Assembly: GCA_003132605.1 (NCBI GenBank)
Contig: PKYJ01000066.1
Span: 11,376-19,504 of the forward strand
Length of the DNA stretch: 8,129 nucleotides
DNA from: Peptococcaceae bacterium
GTDB taxonomy: Bacteria > Bacillota > DSM-12270 > Thermacetogeniales > Thermacetogeniaceae
Reading direction: 5' to 3'
This document shows positions 1-5,606 of this stretch, piece by piece. Positions within the stretch are counted from its first letter, which is position 1, and each line of letters opens with the position of its first letter. A program made the position numbers and the translations under genes. The notes under the pieces were generated by a model, which did no database searches, was not told where the DNA came from, and worked only from the letters and a program-made list of their open reading frames with translations.

Positions 1-51
1 TTCGGGCTAAGATACTTTGTTTTTAAATCTTTGGCAGGCTGAGGAGTTACC

Positions 52-90
52 AAAAAACAAACAAGCCCCAAGACCGGATCGATCTTGGGG
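52..90 (-). terminator. Rho-independent terminator of the DUF1540 gene
   Basis: Read on the minus strand, a perfect 8-bp stem (83-90 pairing with 66-73, CCCCAAGA/TCTTGGGG, 9-nt loop) is followed by a T-rich tract (positions 65 down to 52, CTTGTTTGTTTTTTG). It lies about 30 bases past the stop codon of the minus-strand DUF1540 gene, where its terminator is expected. A second small palindrome (TTTCAC-GCG-GTGAAA, 101-115) sits between the stop codon and this hairpin. On the plus strand no T-run follows the stem, so termination is probably one-directional. Confidence 0.75.
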
Positions 91-120
91 TTGGCAACAA
101 TTTCACGCGGTGAAACGCTC

Positions 121-282
121 TTACGACAGTTTTGGTTTAAAGGTCTCGCAGCAGGTATTCTCGGACATGTTGCATTTCTTATCGACGACGCTCGAACGAA
201 CTTCAATGCTATTTGCGCGGCACATACCGGCTCCATCGTTATGATGGCATTCTTCGATCTGGCAGTTGATACCCCCGGGCAT
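121..282 (-). CDS. DUF1540 family small Cys-rich protein
   Basis: This is a 53-residue protein with the cysteine pattern of DUF1540. INCQIEEC near residues 5-12 is followed by HHND, then MCRA at 20-23, a short IEVRS strand, and TCCETFKPK near the C-terminus. Family members commonly read C-x4-C-x(7-8)-C-x-A, then a final C-x-T-F. The family is widespread in Clostridia and its function is unknown; the cysteines suggest metal binding, which is inference. The start at 282 is chosen because GGGGGGTGA (288-296) ends five bases upstream and because family proteins start just before the first CxxxxC. An in-frame ATG at 351 would add 23 residues but has no good ribosome binding site. The gene is divergent from the zinc operon and ends before a clear terminator. 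I see no confident promoter. Confidence 0.82.
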   Translation of the reverse strand: MPGGINCQIEECHHNDGAGMCRANSIEVRSSVVDKKCNMSENTCCETFKPKLS

Positions 283-378
283 AGCGCTCACCCCCCTTTC
301 CTTATTTGTGTCCCAGCACTCATGGATAATGGGCGCGGAGTTTCCAATCATATGTTAACCAACCTTTTAAAGTTTATC

Positions 379-483
379 CACAGATGACTACCCGCTCTAA
401 TACCCCCGCTTCTCCTCCGCATCCGGGCTTACAGCCCGGCCTGAAGAATGCGGAGTACATGAAGCGGTGGGATAAGAGCGGCT
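379..483. repeat. Nested hairpin repeat, long form (copy 1)
   Basis: Outer arms at 392-412 and 461-481 are 21 nt each and pair at 18 positions. Inside are a perfect 8-bp stem (415-422 CTCCGCAT with 448-455 ATGCGGAG) and a perfect 7-bp stem (423-429 CCGGGCT with 433-439 AGCCCGG, 3-nt loop). The whole outer unit recurs at 5209-5268: 379-415 and 461-483 are identical there, but the inner 45 bases are missing. It lies between the divergent DUF1540 and zinc operons. It resembles a dispersed, possibly IS200/IS605-type non-autonomous palindromic element. No U-run follows it, so it is not a typical terminator. Confidence 0.8.
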
Positions 484-509
484 CTGCTAAGAACGCGATA
501 AAAACCGCC

Positions 510-539
510 TTGACAACAATAAATTATGCATCATACTAT
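510..539 (+). promoter_or_regulatory. Probable promoter of the zur-znuCBA operon
   Basis: A perfect -35 hexamer TTGACA lies at 510-515. Weak -10 candidates follow in an AT-rich stretch: CATACT at 532-537 (spacing 16) or TACTAT at 534-539 (spacing 18), each 4 of 6. The leader to the TTG start at 577 would be about 30 bases. The AT-rich 521-562 interval is where a Zur operator would be expected, but I could not find a convincing inverted repeat like the known Zur or PerR boxes, so autoregulation is only inferred from gene order. Confidence 0.55.
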
Positions 540-576
540 CAATTAGGAATGAATATTATCTAGGGGGTAGTACTAG

Positions 577-1005
577 TTGACTCTCAATAGCGAGGAATTG
601 CAGGCCAAGGGGTGCAAGGTCACTCCACAGCGCCGCCTGATCCTAGATATCCTAAGTCATTCTGAATCGCATGTGATGACCGCCGAAGAGATCGTCAACC
701 AGGCGCGGGAGACACAGCCCAACATCTCGGCGAGCACCGTCTATCGAAACCTGGGCACCCTTACGGAACTGGGACTGCTAAAGCGCCTCGACTCGGTAGG
801 AGAGGGATGGCGCTATGAACTCAACAGCAACCACCACCACCACCTGGTCTGCTTGAAGTGCCACAATACGGTGGCCATAGATTTCTGTCCCATGAACAGA
901 GATGTCAAGGAACTGGCCGAAAAAAGCGGTTTTGAAGTGGCGGACCACAGTTTTGAGATCAAGGGCTACTGCACAAACTGTAAGGTAGGAACCAAAAGAG
1001 GGTGA
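577..1005 (+). CDS. zur: Fur-family metalloregulator, probable Zur (zinc uptake repressor)
   Basis: The 142-residue protein has the normal Fur-family length and two-domain layout. Residues 10-70 form the winged helix, with VTPQRRLIL early and the recognition helix SASTVYRNLGTL at 51-62. The metal and dimerisation half follows. It carries a HHHH run at 86-89, VCLKC (C92, C95) and YCTNC (C132, C135), which make the structural zinc pair of CxxC motifs, and H124. The TTG start at 577 has GGGGGT (563-568) upstream, and no better start exists. The gene sits 6 bases ahead of znuC in the same operon, so a zinc-sensing repressor is the best reading. Sequence alone does not firmly separate Zur from Fur or PerR. 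Its extra C104 is a possible additional metal or redox residue. Confidence 0.85.
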   Translation: MTLNSEELQAKGCKVTPQRRLILDILSHSESHVMTAEEIVNQARETQPNISASTVYRNLGTLTELGLLKRLDSVGEGWRYELNSNHHHHLVCLKCHNTVAIDFCPMNRDVKELAEKSGFEVADHSFEIKGYCTNCKVGTKRG

Positions 1006-1011
1006 GGGCGC

Positions 1012-1830
1012 TTGGGTTGTGAAATCGCAGTCGAGCATTTAAATGTTCATCTTGGCGGGGAATGGGTACTGAGGGACCTTTCTTTCAATGTGAAACCGGG
1101 AGAGTTCATCGGTATCATCGGCCCGAACGGGGCCGGCAAGACAACCCTGCTGCGGACTCTGCTGGGCATGTTGAAACCCGAAAGCGGGAGTGTCACTTTT
1201 CGGGGAAAGGATGCCGGAACAGCGGCCTCGCCGGTTTTCGGCTACGCACCGCAGATACGGCAGATGGATGCGGAGACCCCCCTGCGCGCCTGGGACTTTG
1301 TGAGCTTCGGGCTGCGCCGTCGGTTTCCCCCGTGGCTATCCAGGCATGACCATAGATTAATCGAAGAAGCCATGCTGGCCACCGATTCTTACGAGTTCGC
1401 CGAAAAACCGGTGAGCAAGCTGTCCGGCGGGGAACGCCAGCGTCTTTTTATTGCGCAGACCCTGGTCAGGAACCCGCAAGTTCTGCTGCTGGACGAGCCA
1501 ACCTCCAACCTGGACCCGGGATCGCAGGAAAACGTGGCGTCGATAGTCCATTTCCTGAATCAGGAGCGGGGGATCGGCGTGCTGTTCGTAACCCACGACG
1601 TGAACCTCATCGCCAAGCACGCCCACCGTATTCTGTACCTGACTAAGGGCCAATACGCCATCGGTACGGTAAAACAGGTGCTGCAGTCCAGTGTGCTTTC
1701 CCGGCTGTACGAGGCCCCTGTAGAAGTGCTGAATATCGGGTCAAAGATCGTCGTGATCGCCTCCGCCGACAACACCAGAACCCCGATCTGCTTTCACGGC
1801 GACTGCAATCAAGAGGTTGTCGGCCAATGA
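1012..1830 (+). CDS. znuC: Zinc/manganese ABC transporter ATP-binding protein ZnuC
   Basis: This 272-residue ABC ATPase energises import of zinc (possibly manganese) through the partner membrane protein. It has Walker A GPNGAGKTT (37-45), Q-loop Gln81, the signature LSGGERQR (137-144), Walker B VLLLDEPTSNLD (157-168) and the H-loop His195 in VTHDVN. The TTG start at 1012 follows AGAGGG at about 997-1002 and gives the expected N-terminus just before the first strand (IAVEHLNVHLGG). The tail is slightly longer than the minimal fold and contains C260-x-H262-x2-C265, which could bind metal. The gene overlaps znuB by four bases (ATGA), implying translational coupling. The metal assignment rests on the zur, znuB and znuA neighbours; manganese cannot be excluded. 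Confidence 0.9.
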   Translation: MGCEIAVEHLNVHLGGEWVLRDLSFNVKPGEFIGIIGPNGAGKTTLLRTLLGMLKPESGSVTFRGKDAGTAASPVFGYAPQIRQMDAETPLRAWDFVSFGLRRRFPPWLSRHDHRLIEEAMLATDSYEFAEKPVSKLSGGERQRLFIAQTLVRNPQVLLLDEPTSNLDPGSQENVASIVHFLNQERGIGVLFVTHDVNLIAKHAHRILYLTKGQYAIGTVKQVLQSSVLSRLYEAPVEVLNIGSKIVVIASADNTRTPICFHGDCNQEVVGQ

Positions 1831-2687
1831 TCTTTGCATCGATGCTGCAATACGATTTCATGCAACACGGCTTCCTGGCGGGAACATTTGTGGCGATCAT
1901 GTGCGGCGCCATCGGAGTATTCGTGATTGCCCGGGGGCTGTCCTTTATCGCCCACACCTTCTCCCACATCGGTTTTTCCGGGGCGGCGTTCGCCATGTAC
2001 ACGGGGATGGACCCTTTAAACGGGATGCTGCTTTTCACCTGTTGTTCGGCCCTGGCCATCAGTCAAATGGGACTCAAGATACTTAGAAAAGATATCGTGA
2101 TCAGTGTGGTGCTGAGCGTTTGCCTGGGGCTGGGACTGCTGTTCCTGTCGCTCTCCAGCAAGCAAGCGAATGCGATCTCCTCCCTGCTGTTCGGCACAGT
2201 CCTGGGAATCAGCGCCGTGGATGTCTGGAAAACTGCCCTCCTATCTACAGCCGTCTTATGCATTCTTTTCCTCGGATACAGGATGATCACCTTCGACTCG
2301 TTCGATCCCGTCGGCGCACGAGCAGCCGACCTGCCTGTCCGGTTCATCTCGATGGCGTTTCTGCTGCTGCTCGCCGTCGCCACCGCGGAAGCGATCCAGA
2401 TAGTCGGCGCCCTGCTCGTCTTCACACTGATGACCATTCCGGCCTCGATCGCCCAAAATCTCACCCAGTCTATCTGGCGGATGATCTTGCTGTCGTCGCT
2501 GATTGCAGTAGTCGGGGTCTGGGCAGGGCTCGTCCTCGGCTTTTACACTAATGCCCCGGTCAGCTTCTTCATCACAATCGTGGAAGGGGGGTTGTATTTC
2601 GCCAGCCTGGGCTGGAGCGCTGTGCGTGGACGTATACACCCACCAGATCTGGTTCCATCTCCGGCATCACCTAACGAAGCCGTCTGA
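1827..2687 (+). CDS. znuB: Zinc/manganese ABC transporter membrane permease ZnuB
   Basis: The 286-residue hydrophobic protein belongs to the ABC-3 permease family (ZnuB/MntB/TroC type), of normal length with about seven to nine membrane spans. Family landmarks are the N-terminal MLQYDFMQHGFLAG, GVFVIARGLSFIAHTFSHIGFSG after the first span, and EAIQIVGALLVFTLMTIPA in the C-terminal half. These correspond to the conserved core that lines the path and contacts the ATPase. The ATG at 1827 overlaps the znuC stop and has AAGAGG (1811-1816) ten bases upstream; an internal ATG at 1842 is a less likely start. It ends at 2687, followed by a short spacer with three AGAAG units (2691-2709), and then znuA. 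The channel moves the ion delivered by ZnuA to the cytoplasm. Confidence 0.9.
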   Translation: MIFASMLQYDFMQHGFLAGTFVAIMCGAIGVFVIARGLSFIAHTFSHIGFSGAAFAMYTGMDPLNGMLLFTCCSALAISQMGLKILRKDIVISVVLSVCLGLGLLFLSLSSKQANAISSLLFGTVLGISAVDVWKTALLSTAVLCILFLGYRMITFDSFDPVGARAADLPVRFISMAFLLLLAVATAEAIQIVGALLVFTLMTIPASIAQNLTQSIWRMILLSSLIAVVGVWAGLVLGFYTNAPVSFFITIVEGGLYFASLGWSAVRGRIHPPDLVPSPASPNEAV

Positions 2688-2798
2688 TTCAGAAGTCAGA
2701 AGCAAGAAGCTGGTACCCGTCATGCTCAAACTCCCGTTTAATTCTAAATAAGGGAATTATCGGAGATGATAAAGAGTATTGAGGAGAAGGGAAATCAA

Positions 2799-3722
2799 GT
2801 GCAAACAGAATTAAGGTGGATGACCTTTATCGTTGTAACGCTGATATCGGTATGTCTGCTGACTGGCTGCGGCAGTAAGCAGGGCACAACCCATCCCAAC
2901 CCGGCCGACGCTTCAGTTCCGAAAATCAAAGTGGTGGCCGCAGAGGACTTTTATGGTGAAGTCGCCCAGGCCGTCGGCGGCGACCGTGTTGCAGTGACCT
3001 CTATTCTGAACGACCCAAATGTGGATCCGCACGAATACGAGCCAACAGCAGACGCCTCGAAGGCGGTGGCGGATGCGCAGGTAGTCGTATACACGGGAAT
3101 CGGGTACGATGACTGGATGGACAAGCTGATCAAAGCGAACACCGCCACAAATACCAAGCAGGTTGTGGCTGTCGGCAGCGACCTGCTGGGCCGGGCAGCC
3201 GGCGACAACCCCCACGTGTGGTACGATCCGGCAGCGATGCCCAAGCTGGCCGACAGACTGGCAGAGGTTCTGGGGCAACTGGACCCTGGCCAGGCGCAGG
3301 ATTACCAAAATCGAGCCAAGAGCTACATCAGGGCGCTGACCCCATTGACTGACGAGATAGCCAGGCTTAAACAGCCCACTCCTGTTGCCATCGATGCCTC
3401 AGAACCGGTCTTTGGCTATCTGGCAGACGCCCTGAACCTTAAAATGAATGACCCGAAATTTGCCAAAGCTATTGAAGATGGCAACGACCCGAACGCCAGA
3501 GATGTCATCAATGTACAAAATGATATCAAGCAAAAACGGATCAAGTTCTTCGTCTTTAACATCCAGACAGTCGACCCGACCGTTAAAAATATAGTTCAGC
3601 TTGCTGAATCCAACGGCATTCCCGTTGTCAAAGTGACCGAAACCGAGCCAACCGGAGAAAACTACTCGCAATGGATGACCGGGCAGCTTGACCAGGTTGG
3701 CAAGACGCTCGGCATTCAATAA
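2799..3722 (+). CDS. znuA: Zinc/manganese ABC transporter substrate-binding lipoprotein ZnuA
   Basis: This cluster A-I metal-binding protein is anchored to the outer face of the membrane. With the GTG start at 2799 it has 307 residues and a classic lipoprotein signal ending LLTG|C (lipidated Cys24). GAAGGG (2786-2791) lies seven bases upstream. The longer reading from ATG 2766 adds eleven partly acidic residues before the signal and is less likely. Likely ligands are His78 (DPHEYEPT) and His139 (NPHVWYDP). The usual third histidine is replaced by SEPVFGY (Glu202), and the last ligand region reads NIQT (254-257). This belongs to the subfamily with NxQT. The His-rich loop of many ZnuA proteins is absent. 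As last gene of the operon it completes the importer. Zinc is favoured by the zur neighbour; manganese is possible. Confidence 0.88.
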   Translation: MQTELRWMTFIVVTLISVCLLTGCGSKQGTTHPNPADASVPKIKVVAAEDFYGEVAQAVGGDRVAVTSILNDPNVDPHEYEPTADASKAVADAQVVVYTGIGYDDWMDKLIKANTATNTKQVVAVGSDLLGRAAGDNPHVWYDPAAMPKLADRLAEVLGQLDPGQAQDYQNRAKSYIRALTPLTDEIARLKQPTPVAIDASEPVFGYLADALNLKMNDPKFAKAIEDGNDPNARDVINVQNDIKQKRIKFFVFNIQTVDPTVKNIVQLAESNGIPVVKVTETEPTGENYSQWMTGQLDQVGKTLGIQ

Positions 3723-3761
3723 GCAAAGCTTATCGAGCCTATAAAGAGTCCCATACTAGAA

Positions 3762-3770
3762 TGATATAAT
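3762..3770 (+). promoter_or_regulatory. Extended -10 promoter ahead of the sao remnant
   Basis: TGA followed by a perfect TATAAT (3765-3770) makes an extended -10 element. The -35 region about 17 bases upstream (near 3742) is poor, as is usual for this promoter class. Transcription would start near 3777, giving a leader of about 105 bases before the ATG at 3883. The position suggests that the sao genes were transcribed independently of the zinc operon, although I see no strong terminator after znuA, so read-through is possible. Confidence 0.6.
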
Positions 3771-3882
3771 GACTATAAAATAAGATTTGGTTTGCCTGAA
3801 TTGCCAGCAGCTATTCCGGCTATACTTTTTGTTTGTAGTGAGGCTAAAAAGCGCAGTCTATAGAATCCCAGAGGGAAAACAG

Positions 3883-4047
3883 ATGAGAGTTGCCTATGTC
3901 TTTACTACCACCACCGCCCAGAAGATCCTCGATAATTGGAGAGTCCGGTGGAGCAGGTGGTCCTTGAGGACGCCAGCCCCGTCCCCCTCTCAGGTAAACT
4001 GCTTTCAGGAATGGAGTGGGGGTTCAGGGATCTGGGGGTCCAGGTGA
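3883..4047 (+). pseudogene. saoD: saoD remnant: 5' end of a DsrE-related protein gene
   Basis: ATG 3883 has a good ribosome binding site (GAGGG 3871-3875, seven bases away). It opens with MRVAYVFTTTTAQKILDN, which matches my memory of the N-terminus of small DsrE-like SaoD proteins of about 100 or more residues. Similarity stops after codon 18, at about 3936. From there the DNA encodes the middle of a permease in another frame, and this frame continues with about 36 unrelated residues (rich in Trp and Arg) to a stop at 4045-4047. The simplest explanation is a deletion that removed the rest of saoD and the first half of saoE. The identification rests on a short stretch recalled from family naming, so the family call is less certain than the break itself. 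Confidence 0.6.
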
Positions 4048-4614
4048 GCAAATACGTGGTCCCCGGGATACTGCTGGCAGGACTGATCACCGCGGTCGTG
4101 CCGACATCCCTGATCCAGCATTACCTGGGCAATCCCGGGCTGATCTCCGTCGGTGGCGCCGCCCTGATCGGAGCGGTCATGTACGTCTGCGCCGTCGGGC
4201 ACATCCCCTTTATCGCCGCCATGGTCGCCTGCGGCGCCGCCCCCCGGTGTGGCGGTCACCTTCCTGATGACCGGGGCGGCTACCAATCTGCCGGAACTGC
4301 TCAGCATCTACAAGCTGATTGGCAAGCGGGCGGCGATCACTTACAACGTGGGGGTGGTGGGAATGTCTCTGATCGCCGGATACATCACCAACCGCCTCCT
4401 GACGCCGGGATTCACTCCCTACCTCAACCTGTCTGCCAGCAGGCAGGCGATCAATGTGGGAGGCAAGCTGACGCTCGCCTCCCCGGCGCTGATCCGTTAC
4501 TTATGCTCCATAATCGTAGTTTGCCTGTGCCTGTATGCCCTATGGCCGGGGCTGAAGCAGTTGGCCAGAAAAGCGCAGGCCGCCCTGGCCGTGCTTTCGG
4601 TCCTGCCGTGGTGA
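3936..4614 (+). pseudogene. saoE: saoE remnant: C-terminal half of a permease, also frameshifted
   Basis: This encodes the second half of a YraQ/ArsP-like permease (DUF318 type; SaoE in the sao naming). Starting near LLSGMEWGFRDLG, it reads through VSKYVVPGILLAGLITAVVP and MYVCAVGHIPFIAAMVACGAAP in one frame. A one-base excess in a run of six C (4240-4245) then shifts the frame. In the next frame it continues GVAVTFLMTGAATNLPELLS down to a TGA at 4612-4614. Removing one C restores CGAAPGVAVTFLMTG. Intact relatives have roughly 350-380 residues with two similar halves; only about 225 remain. The first half, with its own conserved Cys motif, is missing. TTG at 3936 could open a reading frame but has no ribosome binding site. 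The frameshift could be a sequencing error, but the missing first half could not be. Confidence 0.78.
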
Positions 4615-4631
4615 TAACGAGGTGATAACGA
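4610..4631 (+). repeat. Tandem 11-bp duplication at the saoE/saoC junction
   Basis: GGTGATAACGA occurs twice in direct contact (4610-4620 and 4621-4631). The first copy supplies the TGA stop of the permease frame (4612-4614). The second, with the preceding GA, forms the GAGGTG ribosome binding site (4619-4624) eight bases before the saoC ATG. A recent slippage duplication is likely. Confidence 0.85.
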
Positions 4632-4632
4632 G

Positions 4633-5136
4633 ATGAAGAGGCCGAAATTGATATTATGGGTATCCGGCGTCCTCTTGGTCCTGCTGCTGGTGCTGATAGC
4701 CATCCACGGCGGCAAGTGGCCGGCCAAAAGGACACCCGACAATCTTCCGCCCGCGCCTCCTGCAAATATGGATACTGCAACGCCGCCCCCCGCTGTGGCC
4801 TACTGGCAGCAGAAGTATTCGCAGTACCAGCTTGTCAAATGGGCGCCCGGGTTTCTTACCGGGGACGACCAGGAGGACGCGGTGATCATCTACCGGACCG
4901 GCTCCAAGTGCTACCTGGTGGCGGTGATCGATCTGGCCGGCGGATTTCAGGTCACAGACCCCGTGGTGGCTCCGGTTTCGGATCAGCAGATCACCATCGG
5001 AGACGTGGAAAACAAGAACCCCAACGAGATTATCGTTTCCGGCCAGAAGAACGGAGCTTATGGCTACGCCATCTTTGCGCTGGACAAGAACCGGCTGCTT
5101 ACCCTGTATGCTGCAGGGATGGACCAGTGTTGCTGA
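4633..5136 (+). CDS. saoC: SaoC-type Cys-Cys-COOH membrane-anchored protein
   Basis: The 167-residue protein has a short basic start (MKRPK), one membrane span at about 6-24, a Pro-rich linker (34-54) and an external domain. That domain contains FLTGDDQEDAVIIYR and IGDVENKNPNEIIV, which look like Asp-rich strand-turn repeats. The chain ends in Asp-Gln-Cys-Cys at the carboxyl terminus. This ending directly after a permease matches what I recall as the Cys-Cys-COOH (seleno)protein SaoC, in which a Cys may be Sec in relatives; here both codons are ordinary TGT and TGC. Another cysteine is C93. The start at 4633 has GAGGTG (4619-4624). The C-terminal dithiol may bind or exchange a metal or organometal; this is inference. 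The gene seems intact although saoD and saoE upstream are broken. Confidence 0.72.
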   Translation: MKRPKLILWVSGVLLVLLLVLIAIHGGKWPAKRTPDNLPPAPPANMDTATPPPAVAYWQQKYSQYQLVKWAPGFLTGDDQEDAVIIYRTGSKCYLVAVIDLAGGFQVTDPVVAPVSDQQITIGDVENKNPNEIIVSGQKNGAYGYAIFALDKNRLLTLYAAGMDQCC

Positions 5137-5208
5137 GTGCCGGCCCCAACATCTAACTGTCAATGCCCCAAGGTACCTTGCCCCGGTCGATCAGCCCGCG
5201 GTTTTTAT

Positions 5209-5268
5209 CACAGATGACTACCCGCTCTAATACCCCCGCTTCTCCGAAGCGGTGGGATAAGAGCGGCT
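5209..5268. repeat. Hairpin repeat, compact form (copy 2)
   Basis: Arms 5222-5242 and 5246-5266 pair as in copy 1, with a 3-nt loop. The left part (5209-5245) and the right part (5246-5268) are identical to 379-415 and 461-483, while the nested inner hairpins of copy 1 are absent. The flanks beyond differ, except for a short TTTATC-like stretch on the left. It lies 70 bases after the saoC stop and before further palindromes (5330-5499). Confidence 0.8.
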
Positions 5269-5328
5269 ACATCACTGTATTAACTGGCGATCACTGGAAT
5301 CAGCAAGCCAACTAGCGCTTTCGAGATT

Positions 5329-5445
5329 TTATAACTTCGCTTTGATGTCATCCACCTCTACAGGTGGCGGGTTCAGAATGGTAATCAGCGGGAGTTCAAT
5401 CTCCTTCTGATTCGCGAAGTTATATGAATTAATATGCCGTGCCAT
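5329..5445 (-). CDS. Unassigned 38-codon ORF inside the structured intergenic block
   Basis: On the minus strand ATG 5445 opens MARHINSYNFANQKEIELPL and continues ITILNPPPVEVDDIKAKL to a TAA at 5329-5331. The composition is protein-like: polar start, a beta-like LPLITIL, a Pro turn and a charged helix-like end. I do not recognise a family and see no good ribosome binding site. The DNA also folds strongly (stem 5330-5340 with 5414-5424, and two hairpins inside), so it may be a structural RNA or the tail of a mobile-element gene instead. It is placed directly beside repeat copy 2, which lies downstream of it on the minus strand, so the two may form one element. Confidence 0.35.
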   Translation of the reverse strand: MARHINSYNFANQKEIELPLITILNPPPVEVDDIKAKL

Positions 5446-5499
5446 ATGTTTGCTTCGCAAACAGGCACATGGCTAATTCAAACTTCGCTTCGTTTGAAT
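5330..5499. other. Cluster of perfect hairpins in the saoC-to-synthetase gap
   Basis: An 11-bp stem (TATAACTTCGC 5330-5340 with 5414-5424) encloses two hairpins: CCACCT/AGGTGG (5352-5357 and 5362-5367) and AATCAG/CTGATT (5383-5388 and 5407-5412) with inner GGAG/CTCC. Outside it are TGTTTGC-TTC-GCAAACA (5447-5463), which contains the very stable GCGAAGC mini-hairpin on the minus strand, and ATTCAAAC/GTTTGAAT (5476-5483 and 5492-5499). Such stacked hairpins recall the ends of single-strand-transposed elements of the IS200/IS605 kind, but no transposase is present. Confidence 0.6.
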
Positions 5500-5566
5500 A
5501 GACCACCCTAAGCAGCTACAAAAAGTATTGGACAGATGCTGGAAACTATGATAAATTATTAGTATC

Positions 5567-5588
5567 AGGTCATAACATAAGGTCATAA
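5567..5588 (+). promoter_or_regulatory. 9-bp direct repeat in the synthetase leader
   Basis: AGGTCATAA occurs at 5567-5575 and 5580-5588, a 13-base period, just before the GGGG ribosome binding site (5596-5599). Possible promoter pieces upstream are TTGGAC (5528-5533) and TATGAT (5547-5552), but their spacing is too short for a normal pair. The repeats could be a regulator site overlapping the start of transcription; this is a guess from position alone. Confidence 0.35.
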
Positions 5589-5606
5589 ATATAAAGGGGC
5601 TTGACG

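Noticed and set aside
379..483. Hairpin repeat as a CRISPR array or terminator
   Set aside because: There are only two distant copies with no regular spacers, and no U-run follows the stem.
521..562. Zur/PerR-type operator in the AT-rich leader
   Set aside because: Candidate palindromes around AATATT and ATGCAT match only at the centre; no 7-1-7 inverted repeat could be supported.
5134..5136. TGA after the Cys-Cys codons of saoC as a selenocysteine codon
   Set aside because: Read-through would add about 26 unrelated residues and no stop follows directly; the Cys-Cys-stop ending already fits the family.
5169..5180. Palindrome CAAGGTACCTTG after saoC as a terminator
   Set aside because: No T-run follows on either strand and the self-complementary centre leaves no loop.
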